Assembly (NCBI RefSeq): GCF_039645585.1
Contig: NZ_CP147915.1
Span: 1,736,001-1,800,000 of the forward strand
Direction of reading: 5' to 3'
DNA from: Sulfurimonas sp. HSL-1656
GTDB lineage: Bacteria; Campylobacterota; Campylobacteria; Campylobacterales; Sulfurimonadaceae
Length of the DNA stretch: 64,000 nucleotides
Below are positions 1-7,952 of the stretch, piece after piece; the stretch's first letter is position 1; every line of letters begins with the position of its first letter. A program made the translations under genes and the position numbers. The notes beneath the pieces are model-generated. The model made no database searches. It saw only the letters and a list, made by a program, of their open reading frames with translations, and had not been told where the DNA came from.

Positions 1-401
1 GCCGCCGTACCGCCGCGCTCGTTGGCGATGGAGGTGTCCGCCCCGGCGTCGAGGAGGCGTCTGCACAGTTCGGGCTTGTCGTCCATGATGCTCTCCATCA
101 GCGGGGTCCAGCCGACGCCGTCTTGTTTGTTGATGTCCGCGCCGTGGGTCAGCAGGTACTCCACCATCTCGCGGCGGTCGCGGCGGATGGCGATGTGCAG
201 CGGGGTCCAGCCGTACTTGTTCTGCAGGTTGACGTTCCCGCCGTTTGCAAAGATCGCCTCGAACGCTTCGAGGTCGTTCATGTAGACGACATCCTCCAGC
301 AATTCAAACAGTCCCCCCTCCGGGTGGGAGGCATAATCCAGGATCCGCTCTTCGATCTCCGGCGCCATCTTGTCCAGGATCTGCAGTTTGTGATCGTCCA
401 T
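1..401 (-). CDS. Ankyrin-repeat protein, 3' end cut by window edge
   Basis: The frame is open from an ATG at 401 down to base 1, so the C-terminus is missing and about 133 residues are visible. The start is preceded by AAAAGGAGCC at good spacing. An acidic N-terminal segment of about 45 residues is followed by at least two ankyrin repeats, recognisable by GWTPLHIA and GWTPLM and by the helix-turn pattern LLTHGADIN. Ankyrin proteins bind other proteins; nothing seen gives the partner. There is no signal peptide, so it is probably cytoplasmic. It diverges from the hydrogenase operon at 547, with 145 bases between. Confidence 0.8.
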   Translation of the reverse strand, partial: MDDHKLQILDKMAPEIEERILDYASHPEGGLFELLEDVVYMNDLEAFEAIFANGGNVNLQNKYGWTPLHIAIRRDRREMVEYLLTHGADINKQDGVGWTPLMESIMDDKPELCRRLLDAGADTSIANERGGTA

Positions 402-546
402 TTTCGGCTCCTTTTAATATGAATGTTTCTCCCATTATACAATCCGCCGCTTTTTTATACACCCTTCGTATTCCCGCCGTAGTCGTTTTGTGATGTAATA
501 AGAGTAAAATACCGCGAACAGATAGAAACGGAGGCAGGTAGATATC

Positions 547-2307
547 ATGCTTTTTTTCCTACTTTTTTCGCCGATTGCCGCGGCACTGCTGCTCTTTGCC
601 CTCCCCTCGCTTCGGGCGCGCTATGCGGTAGCGGCACTGCTCTTCGGCCTTCTTTCGGCCACCGCGCTCTCCCTTTTCTTCCAACCGGCAGCGACAGCGC
701 TCGGCATCGCGCCGGGCATCGGGACCCTGATCGAGGCCGCCGACGTCGTTTTGCTCTTCTATTTCCTCTTCCAGGGGGTGAAGCACCGCTCCGTGCCCGT
801 CCTGCTCCTGGCACTGCTGCAGCTGCCGCTCTACCTCTGGGCCGTGGCGGTCACCCCCGCGGCAGCGTCCCCGGCACTGGTCGTGGACGACCTGGCGCGT
901 TTCATGTTCCTCATCATCAACATCGTCGGCGGGGCCATCGTCCTCTACGCCGTCGAGTACATGCGCCGCGAGAAGAGCGGCGAAGGGAAACAGCGCCTTT
1001 TCGTCGCCTACCTGATGCTCTTCCTCTCCGTCATGAACGCCATCGTCATCGCCGACGCGATTTTGCTCTTCTTCTTCCTCTTTGAGATGACGACGCTGGC
1101 CTCCTACCTGCTCATCGCTTTCCGCGGTGACGGCGTCAGCCGCCGCAACGCCCTGCGCGCGCTCTGGATGAACCAGGTCGGCGGGGTGTTCCTGCTGTTG
1201 GGCGCCCTGGTCGCGGCCTACGGGCCGGGCAGCGCCACCTTCAGTGGCCTGCTGCAGGGCGACGGCGGGGTGCTGCTGCTCGCCCTGGCCCTGCTGGCCA
1301 TGGCCGCCCCGGTCAAGGGGGCTTCGCTCCCCTTTGACGGCTGGCTGCTCGGCGCCATGGTCGCCCCCACCCCGGTCAGTGCCATCCTGCACTCGGCAAC
1401 GATGGTCAAGATTGCCCCCTTCCTGATCCTCAAGCTCGCCCCCGGTCTGGACGGCACCCTCCCCGGCACCCTCCTGGCCCTCTTCGGCGCCCTGGTCTTC
1501 GTCGCCGCCTCCTACCTCGCACTCTCGCGCAGCCTGCTCAAGGAGATCCTCGGCTACTCAACCGTCGCCCTGCTGGGACTGATGATGAGCCTGGCCGCCG
1601 TCGGTACGCCCGAGAGCATGCAGCTTGCGATGGCGCTGATGCTCTTTCACGCCCTCTCCAAGGCGCTGCTCTTCCTCGCGGCGGGCGTGCTCGAGAAAGA
1701 TTTCGGCCTCAAGGACGTCGAACAGATGAAGGGACTCGTGCAGCGTGCACCCCGCAGCGTCAGCTTTCTGCTCTTTGGCTTCTTCTCCCTTACCCTGCCG
1801 CCTTTCGGCCTTTTTATGGGCAAGCTCTTCGCCATCGCCTCCGTCGCCTCCCTGCTCCCCTCGCAGCCGTGGCTCGTCATCGTCGTGACGGGCATCGCCG
1901 TCGGCAGCGCCCTGCTCGTGATGCTCTACTTTAAAATCGCCGCGGCCCTGCTCGCCACCGCCCCGGACACCGTCCCCGTGCAGCGCGAAATCATGCCCCC
2001 GGGTTTCATGACACCCCTTGCCCTGCTGACCCTGCTCAGCCTGGCTGCGGCAGGCGGCTATATGGTGCAGCAGCATAACAGCCTGCTGTGGCTGCTGGCC
2101 CTGCCCGTACTGATCATGGCCCTGCTGCCGCTGCTGACGCGCTCCCTGCAGCGCTTCGACCGCGTCATGCCCTACCGCTGCGGGGAGAAGAGCGAGTTTG
2201 ACGGTGCGCTCTTCTACGTGGAACCTTCGGCCGCAGCGGCACGGAGCCTGCAGTGGGGCTTCGGCCTGCTCTTCGCTGCCGTGGCCCTCTCGGGAGCCGT
2301 CACATGA
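547..2307 (+). CDS. echA: Ech hydrogenase subunit A, NuoL-like ion-translocating membrane subunit
   Basis: The 586-residue protein is almost entirely hydrophobic, with roughly 14-16 membrane spans. It belongs to the NuoL/MrpA antiporter-like family, which moves protons or sodium in complex I and group 4 hydrogenases. A conserved glutamate sits in the span FEMTTLASYLL (about residue 180), and a segment with APTPVSAILHSATMVK is typical of the family proton channel. It is the first gene of a run whose order (NuoL-, H-, B-, C-, D-, I-like) matches echABCDEF of methanogen Ech. It overlaps echB by four bases (ATGA). GGAGG upstream is rather far from the ATG, with AGGTAG nearer. Confidence 0.85.
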   Translation: MLFFLLFSPIAAALLLFALPSLRARYAVAALLFGLLSATALSLFFQPAATALGIAPGIGTLIEAADVVLLFYFLFQGVKHRSVPVLLLALLQLPLYLWAVAVTPAAASPALVVDDLARFMFLIINIVGGAIVLYAVEYMRREKSGEGKQRLFVAYLMLFLSVMNAIVIADAILLFFFLFEMTTLASYLLIAFRGDGVSRRNALRALWMNQVGGVFLLLGALVAAYGPGSATFSGLLQGDGGVLLLALALLAMAAPVKGASLPFDGWLLGAMVAPTPVSAILHSATMVKIAPFLILKLAPGLDGTLPGTLLALFGALVFVAASYLALSRSLLKEILGYSTVALLGLMMSLAAVGTPESMQLAMALMLFHALSKALLFLAAGVLEKDFGLKDVEQMKGLVQRAPRSVSFLLFGFFSLTLPPFGLFMGKLFAIASVASLLPSQPWLVIVVTGIAVGSALLVMLYFKIAAALLATAPDTVPVQREIMPPGFMTPLALLTLLSLAAAGGYMVQQHNSLLWLLALPVLIMALLPLLTRSLQRFDRVMPYRCGEKSEFDGALFYVEPSAAAARSLQWGFGLLFAAVALSGAVT

Positions 2308-3122
2308 GCTTGGTCATGATCCTCCTCGCCCCCCTGCTCGGCGGCCTCGTCTACGGCGCAGAAAGGGTCCTGCGCGCCCGGATGCAGCGCCGTCAGGGAC
2401 CGCCGCTGCTGCAGCCCTTTTACGACATGTTCAAGCTGATGGACAAGCGCACCCTGATCATCCACGCCCCCCACGCTCTGCTGGCCGTGGCCCACTTCCT
2501 GCTGCTCTGGCTGGCGGTAGGGGCGCTTTTTGCCGGGTGGAACCTGCTCTATATCGTCTTTTTGCACCTCTTCGCCCTGATCGTGCTCGTCCTGGCCGGT
2601 TACAGCGTCCGCTCCCCCTATTCGCAGGTGGGGGCCAACCGCGAACTCGCCGCCCTGGCCGCTTATGAGCCCATCCTCGTGCTCCTCGCCGTCGGCTTCT
2701 ACCTCGTCGCGGGCAGTTTCGACGTCAGCGCCATCCTCGCCCACGGCGGCTACCTGGCACAGATGCCGCTGCTCTTTGCCGCTTTGCTGATCATCCTGCC
2801 CATCAAACTGAAAAAATCCCCCTTCGATACCGTCGAAGCGCACCAGGAGATCGTCGGGGGCGTCGAGGTCGAATACAGCGGGCTCTTCTACGAGTTCCTC
2901 TACATGGCGCGTTTCCTGGAGTACCTCTTCGTCTACGGCCTTGTCTTCCTCTTTGCCGGGGCGTCGCCGCTGTGGGGCCTGCTGCTCGTGCTGGCCGTTT
3001 TCCTGCTCGTCAATCTCGTCGACAACGCCACCGCGCGCGTCCGGACCGACCAGATGGTCAAAATCATCTATGCCACGGCCTTTACGATGGCAACGGCCAA
3101 CATTATTTGGATCAGCCTATGA
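2304..3122 (+). CDS. echB: Ech hydrogenase subunit B, NuoH-like membrane subunit
   Basis: This is a 272-residue polytopic membrane protein of the NuoH/HyfC/EchB family, which anchors the peripheral hydrogenase arm and helps couple electron flow to ion transport. Family marks are the early RRQGPPLLQPFYDMFKL segment, SPYSQVGANREL, and KLKKSPFDTVEAHQEIVGG with its acidic loop residues. An in-frame upstream start exists at 2253. The ATG at 2304 is preferred because it overlaps the echA stop as ATGA, as seen for other gene pairs here, and gives the usual N-terminus. Confidence 0.87.
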   Translation: MSLVMILLAPLLGGLVYGAERVLRARMQRRQGPPLLQPFYDMFKLMDKRTLIIHAPHALLAVAHFLLLWLAVGALFAGWNLLYIVFLHLFALIVLVLAGYSVRSPYSQVGANRELAALAAYEPILVLLAVGFYLVAGSFDVSAILAHGGYLAQMPLLFAALLIILPIKLKKSPFDTVEAHQEIVGGVEVEYSGLFYEFLYMARFLEYLFVYGLVFLFAGASPLWGLLLVLAVFLLVNLVDNATARVRTDQMVKIIYATAFTMATANIIWISL

Positions 3123-3646
3123 AATTTTTTAACGCTTTTCGGAAAAAATCCCCCTGGATCCTGCACTACAACGCGGGCAGTTGCAACGGCTGCGATATCG
3201 AGATCCTCGCTGCGCTGGGTCCCCGCTACGACCTGGAGCGCTTCGGCGTCATCAATACCGGCAACCCCAAGCAGTCCGATATCTTCCTCGTCACAGGCCC
3301 GGTCACCTACCGCTCCCGCGAACGGCTGGTGGAGCTCTACTGCCAGATCCCCGAACCCAAAGTCGTCATCGCCGTCGGCTCCTGTACGGCGGCAGGCGGG
3401 GTCTTTCGCGGCATGTACAACGTCGAGGACGGCATCGACCGCTACATCCCAGTCGACGTCTACGTCCCCGGCTGCGCCTCCTCGCCCCAGCTCATCATCG
3501 ATGCCGTTGTTGAGAGTCTGCAGATCCTGGAGCGCAAAAGCAAGGCGATCGAAACGCCCTTCAAACTCTTCGGTGCCGTCGAAACGGTCGCCGGGAAACT
3601 CAGCCGCCTCGGCATGGCAAAAAAGGTTACCGATGCAGAAGATTGA
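3119..3646 (+). CDS. echC: Ech hydrogenase subunit C, small electron-transfer subunit (NuoB-like)
   Basis: The 175-residue protein is homologous to NuoB and to the core of [NiFe] hydrogenase small subunits. It carries the proximal [4Fe-4S] cluster next to the nickel-iron site in EchE. Cluster ligands are visible in SCNGCD (residues 22 and 25), VGSCTAAGG and VPGCASSP. Compared with classic hydrogenase small subunits it lacks the medial and distal cluster region, as expected for group 4 enzymes. It starts as an ATGA overlap with the echB stop. There is no Tat signal, so it faces the cytoplasm. Confidence 0.88.
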   Translation: MKFFNAFRKKSPWILHYNAGSCNGCDIEILAALGPRYDLERFGVINTGNPKQSDIFLVTGPVTYRSRERLVELYCQIPEPKVVIAVGSCTAAGGVFRGMYNVEDGIDRYIPVDVYVPGCASSPQLIIDAVVESLQILERKSKAIETPFKLFGAVETVAGKLSRLGMAKKVTDAED

Positions 3647-3977
3647 AACGACTCTAAATGCGCTGCTGGAAGACCTCGGCGCCTTTTACGACCCCAAAGC
3701 GTGGCACTTCCTCACCGTCAACGGGATCGACCTGGGTGAGGGAAAAATAGAACTGCAGTGGATCTTCTCCCGCTACGGCGCCAAGAATGACGTCGTCGTC
3801 TACTACGCGCTGAGCGACTACGACACCCCCGTCCCCTCCGTCCTGCCCGTCATCCCCTCCGCTTTCCTGGGCGAACGGGAGATCGTCGATATGTTCGGGC
3901 TCAATGTCGAGGGCGCCGCGGCGGGCCTCTACCTCGACAAAGACTCCCAGCCCCATCCGCTCAGGGGGGACGCATGA
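3633..3977 (+). CDS. echD: Ech hydrogenase subunit D, NuoC-like
   Basis: This 114-residue protein is related to the 30-kDa subunit of complex I (NuoC) and to the N-terminal part of HycE. The segment PSAFLGEREIVDMFGL is the recognisable family core (usually ERE..DMFG). It has no cofactor ligands and probably has a structural role between EchC and EchE. The start at 3633 overlaps echC by 14 bases. A longer frame reaches back to 3501 inside echC, but the extra residues look like shadow translation. Confidence 0.83.
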   Translation: MQKIETTLNALLEDLGAFYDPKAWHFLTVNGIDLGEGKIELQWIFSRYGAKNDVVVYYALSDYDTPVPSVLPVIPSAFLGEREIVDMFGLNVEGAAAGLYLDKDSQPHPLRGDA

Positions 3978-5059
3978 AAAAAACCGTCCAGATCCCGCTG
4001 GGTTCGCAGCATATCTCCCTGCTCGAGCCCATCCGGTTCAAATTCGAATGCGAAAACGAGACCATTGTCGGGGTCGACGCCGATGTGGGCTTCGTGCACC
4101 GCGGCGTCGAGCAGGCCTGCACCACCAAGTTCGACTTCAAACAGGTCGGCTTCGTCGTGGCGCGGGTCTGCGGGCTCTGCGCCATCACCCACTCCCTCTC
4201 CTACACCCTCGCCGCGGAGAAGCTGCTGGACTTTACCCCGAACGACCGCATCAGGTACCTGCGGATGCTGATGGTCGAACTCGACCGCATCCATTCGCAC
4301 ATGCTCTGCCTGGCCCATACGGCGGAAAACGCCGGCTTCGAGGCGCTCTTTATGCAGATCATGGGCGACCGGGAGCTTGTGATGGATATCCAGGAGGCCA
4401 TCAGCGGCAACCGCATCCAGTTCGATTTTATCGCCATCGGCGGCGTCACCCGCGACCTTACCCCCGAAATGGTCACGCTGCTGCACAAAAACCTCGACGA
4501 GCTTTCCGGCAAGATCGCCGACCTCATCGAGCTCTTCGAATCCAACTGGTCCCTCTCGCTCAAATACAGAGGCATCGGGGCACTCTCGCTGGAGGAGGCG
4601 CAGATCTACAACGCCCTGGGCCCCCTGGCCCGCGCCGCCGGACTGGCCACCGACGTGCGGGTGGAGACCGATGACTTCCCCTACGAGGCGCTGGGCTACG
4701 AGATGATGCTGGAAACGGGCGGCGACATCCATGCCCGCAACCGGGTGCGGCTGCGCGAGATCATGAACTCCATCGCGATGTGCCGCAACATCGTCGGGAA
4801 CCTACCTGCCGGGGAGATCATGGAGAAGGCCAAAGGCAAACCGAAAGGGGAGGTGATCGTGCGCCTCGAAGCGCCGCGGGGCGAACTCTTCTACCTCGTG
4901 CGCGGCGGCGGGCAGAATATGCTCGAGCGCGTCCGGATCAAGACCCCGACCTTCTCGGGCATTCCGGCCATGATGGAGGTGTTCAAAGGGAGCCGGTACG
5001 CCGATGCCCCGGCGATCCTCGCCTCCTTCGACCCCTGCATGTCCTGCACGGCAAAATAG
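3974..5059 (+). CDS. echE: Ech hydrogenase subunit E, [NiFe] large subunit (NuoD-like)
   Basis: This is the catalytic subunit of 361 residues. The nickel-iron ligands are present as RVCGLCAITHS (cysteines 66 and 69) and DPCMSC (cysteines 355 and 358), which separates it from true NuoD proteins that lost them. The protein ends only three residues after the last cysteine. There is therefore no C-terminal extension of the kind that maturation endopeptidases remove, as has been described for CooH-type enzymes. It overlaps echD by four bases. It is expected to couple hydrogen and ferredoxin chemistry to ion movement through EchA and EchB. Confidence 0.9.
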   Translation: MKKTVQIPLGSQHISLLEPIRFKFECENETIVGVDADVGFVHRGVEQACTTKFDFKQVGFVVARVCGLCAITHSLSYTLAAEKLLDFTPNDRIRYLRMLMVELDRIHSHMLCLAHTAENAGFEALFMQIMGDRELVMDIQEAISGNRIQFDFIAIGGVTRDLTPEMVTLLHKNLDELSGKIADLIELFESNWSLSLKYRGIGALSLEEAQIYNALGPLARAAGLATDVRVETDDFPYEALGYEMMLETGGDIHARNRVRLREIMNSIAMCRNIVGNLPAGEIMEKAKGKPKGEVIVRLEAPRGELFYLVRGGGQNMLERVRIKTPTFSGIPAMMEVFKGSRYADAPAILASFDPCMSCTAK

Positions 5060-5068
5060 GAGAATCAT

Positions 5069-5503
5069 ATGCTAAAAGCGATGATCAACGCCTTCTTAAA
5101 TCTCTTCAGACCTGTGCGCACCCACAACTATCCCGCCGAGCCGATGCCACTGCCCCCGGCCTACCGGGGATTGATAGAGTATAATGAGGAGGCATGCATT
5201 TTCTGCGACAAGTGCGAGAAGGCGTGCCCGCCCAAATCGATCCGCTTCTTCCAGCATGAAGACGGGCGCAAAGAGTACCGCTACAACGCCTGGCTCTGCA
5301 TCTACTGCGGGGAGTGCGTGCGGGCCTGCCCCAAACCGGAAGAGGCGCTGTGGCAGAGCGAAGCAAAAGCACGCCCCGCCCTCAAAGCGGACAACGTCAA
5401 CGGCGGCTGGTTCGACTGGGAAGCAGAGTGCGCCCAGAGCCGCGACGATTATGCCGCGGCCAAGAAAGCGGCGAAGGCCGCCAAGAAAAACGAAGGAGCC
5501 TGA
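5069..5503 (+). CDS. echF: Ech hydrogenase subunit F, two-[4Fe-4S] ferredoxin-like subunit
   Basis: The 144-residue NuoI/HyfH-like protein carries two classic motifs, CIFCDKCEKACP and CIYCGECVRACP, for two [4Fe-4S] clusters. In Ech complexes this subunit passes electrons between soluble ferredoxin and EchC. An AGGAG site sits just before the start. The C-terminus is a lysine- and alanine-rich tail. Only one base separates its stop from the start of the flavo-hydrogenase gene, which argues for one transcript. Confidence 0.87.
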   Translation: MLKAMINAFLNLFRPVRTHNYPAEPMPLPPAYRGLIEYNEEACIFCDKCEKACPPKSIRFFQHEDGRKEYRYNAWLCIYCGECVRACPKPEEALWQSEAKARPALKADNVNGGWFDWEAECAQSRDDYAAAKKAAKAAKKNEGA

Positions 5504-5504
5504 T

Positions 5505-7952
5505 ATGCGTATCGTCATCGTCGGCGGAGGCATCGCAGCCGCGTATATCGCCAACGCGATCAAAGAGCAGTCACCCTCCCACGAGGTGCTTATCGTCACC
5601 AAGGAGGCCCATCCTCCCTATGACCGTATCCACCTCTGTGCCCTCGTGGGCGGCAGCACCGGTATCGACGAGATCGCCCTGCCCCTGCCTGCCGATGTCA
5701 AGGTGGAGCTGAACGCCGAGGTCACGGGCCTCGACCCCGCTTCCAAACGCATCTTTACCGCTTCCGCGTCTTACGCCTACGACAAGCTCATCCTCGCCAC
5801 CGGTTCCGCGCCGCGCCGTCTCTTCGACACGGCAGGACTCGCCAACGTCGCCACGTTCCGCAGCGCCGATGATTCCGAATGCATCGCACAGCGGATCGTC
5901 GGCAAAAACGTCGTCATGATGGGCGTGGGCCCCATCGGGCTGGAGCTGCTCGATACGCTGAGCACCCTGGAGGGACCGGAGCATATCTACCTCGTCTCGC
6001 GGGGGAACCACCTCTACGACAAAGCCCTGACACCTTCGGCCGTGGCGCTCATGAAACGCATCTACGAAGGCGCCGACCCCCGTGTCCATATCCTCTTCGA
6101 GGAGGAGATCACGGACAAAGTAGTCGAAGGGGACACGATTACGAAAATCGTCATGAAAGAGCACACCATCGACAACCCCTTTATCATCTTCGGTGTCGGC
6201 ATCGCCCCCGCCGCCGGGTTTGCCAAAGACGCGCTTGAAACGGACAAAGGGATCCTGGTCGACGAGCATATGCGTACGTCCGACCCCGACGTCTACGCCG
6301 TCGGCGAGGTGGCCCAGCTCCGCAACGGCTATATTGCCGGGCGGGTCAAGGAGTGTACGCTCCAGGCCGACGCCGCCGTCGCCGCAATTCTCGGGATCGA
6401 GGATGAAGGGTTTCAGGACTTTGTCACCATCGACGGCCTCAAAGTCGGCAGCTTCCTGCTCGCCGACGTCACCTCGACCGCCTATGACCCTAAAGACGAT
6501 GCGAACGAGGACATCGTCATCGCCTCGAAAGCGGATGCGCGGATCGACCAGTACATCGTCAACGGCGACCGTCTCGTTCGCTTTATCGGGATCAACACCA
6601 ACATCGATGTCCTGGCCCTCAAAACGATGATGGAGGAGGCCAAACCGGTCGACCCCGCCTTCTTCTACGACAACCGGCTCATCAGTGAACGGGGACGCCT
6701 TATCTGCAGCTGCGCCAGCGGCTACGAACAGGACCTCGTCGCGCTGATCAAGGAAAACTGCATCGAGAGCTTCGCCGACATGAAGCCGCTCAGCGAAGCG
6801 GGCCGGGTCTGCGGCCGCTGCAAGCAGGACGTCGTCAAGCTCATCGCCGACACGCCGGTCGACCCCGAAGAGGCGGCCCGCCTCAAAGCCGAACGCGAAG
6901 CGGCCGCCAAAGCCGAGGAGATGGCGAAGGTGCAGCGGCGCATCGACAAGTTCAACAAGCTGCACCCCGCCAACCGCATCGAAAGCGAAAACCTCGACGA
7001 AGCGCTCAAAGCCTTCGACATGAGCAGCGAGTTCAACCGCTGGGTCTCCATGATCACCGCCAATATGCGGCTGCACCCCGAGTACGAACCCCTGGTGGGG
7101 CAGAGTATCGAACAACTCAACAAGATCCCCATTATCTGGCTCGAACTCGCCGACTGCAGCGGCAACTCCGAGGGGTTCATCAAGTCCGCCCACCCCAAGG
7201 TGGACGACCTCATCCTCAAATACATCTCCCTTGATTACCACGAACTGCTGATGGCGGGATCGGGGGACCAGTCGGAACTCTCCCTCGACGGGGTGATCGA
7301 GAACGACAAGGGGCGCTACATTTTGATGGTCGAAGGCGCCATTCCCCTGGGACTGGAGGGCAAGTTCCTGCGCATCGGGCCCAAAGGCGAAACGGGGCTA
7401 GAGCTGCTCAAACGCACCGCGGAACACGCGGCCGCGGTCTTCTCCATCGGTTCCTGCGCCTTTGACGGGGGCGTCGTCGCCGCCGCGCCCAACCCCACCG
7501 GTGCCGTCGGGGTCGCGGAGGCGCTGGGGCGGAACGATATCATCAACCTGCCCGGCTGCCCGGTCAACCCCATCAACATCGTAGGTACCCTGCTTCACTA
7601 CATCATGTTCGACGAACTCCCCAAGCTCGACGAGAAAAACCGCCCCGAATGGGCCTACGGCTTCCGCGTCCACGACAACTGCGAGCGCCGCGGCCACTAC
7701 GACCTGGACGAATTCGTCCTCGAGTGGGGCGACGAAGGGGCCAAGAAGGGGTGGTGCCTCTTCAAGATGGGCTGCAAGGGACCCTATGCCGATCTGAACT
7801 GTTCGCTGGTAAAATTCAACGAAGGCACGAGCTGGCCGGTCCAGGTCGGCCACGGCTGTTTCGCCTGCGGCCAAGGCAAGATCGCCTTTGACAAATACGC
7901 CAACAACCGGCCGCTGCCGGAAGGGGAAGAGGAAGAAATTCATGGCCACTAA
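5505..7952 (+). CDS. Fused FAD oxidoreductase / BFD [2Fe-2S] / [NiFe] hydrogenase small subunit
   Basis: Three modules lie in one 815-residue frame. Residues 1 to about 390 are a pyridine-nucleotide-disulfide-type flavoprotein like the N-terminus of NirB, with VIVGGGIAA for FAD and GVGPIG (about residue 145) for a second nucleotide. A BFD-like [2Fe-2S] domain follows with C401-S-C403 and, 32 residues later, C436-G-R-C439. After a charged alpha-helical linker, residues about 540-815 form a [NiFe] hydrogenase small subunit with C651 (GSCAFDGG), C685 (PGCPVNP) and further cluster cysteines near the end. The first proximal-cluster motif is C551-S-G-N instead of CxxC. There is no Tat signal, so the enzyme is cytoplasmic. 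The fusion suggests electron exchange between hydrogen and NAD(P) or a ferredoxin, which is inference. Starting at 5505 leaves one base after echF. Confidence 0.88.
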   Translation: MRIVIVGGGIAAAYIANAIKEQSPSHEVLIVTKEAHPPYDRIHLCALVGGSTGIDEIALPLPADVKVELNAEVTGLDPASKRIFTASASYAYDKLILATGSAPRRLFDTAGLANVATFRSADDSECIAQRIVGKNVVMMGVGPIGLELLDTLSTLEGPEHIYLVSRGNHLYDKALTPSAVALMKRIYEGADPRVHILFEEEITDKVVEGDTITKIVMKEHTIDNPFIIFGVGIAPAAGFAKDALETDKGILVDEHMRTSDPDVYAVGEVAQLRNGYIAGRVKECTLQADAAVAAILGIEDEGFQDFVTIDGLKVGSFLLADVTSTAYDPKDDANEDIVIASKADARIDQYIVNGDRLVRFIGINTNIDVLALKTMMEEAKPVDPAFFYDNRLISERGRLICSCASGYEQDLVALIKENCIESFADMKPLSEAGRVCGRCKQDVVKLIADTPVDPEEAARLKAEREAAAKAEEMAKVQRRIDKFNKLHPANRIESENLDEALKAFDMSSEFNRWVSMITANMRLHPEYEPLVGQSIEQLNKIPIIWLELADCSGNSEGFIKSAHPKVDDLILKYISLDYHELLMAGSGDQSELSLDGVIENDKGRYILMVEGAIPLGLEGKFLRIGPKGETGLELLKRTAEHAAAVFSIGSCAFDGGVVAAAPNPTGAVGVAEALGRNDIINLPGCPVNPINIVGTLLHYIMFDELPKLDEKNRPEWAYGFRVHDNCERRGHYDLDEFVLEWGDEGAKKGWCLFKMGCKGPYADLNCSLVKFNEGTSWPVQVGHGCFACGQGKIAFDKYANNRPLPEGEEEEIHGH

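Noticed and set aside
3974-5059. Reading the first eight genes as part of respiratory complex I (nuo)
   Set aside because: The large subunit keeps both nickel-iron cysteine pairs, which true NuoD lacks, and the gene set is only the six Ech types.
5571-7241. 556-codon open frame on the minus strand opposite the flavo-hydrogenase gene
   Set aside because: Composition is typical of a GC-rich shadow frame, and the opposite strand encodes a clear fusion protein with cofactor motifs.
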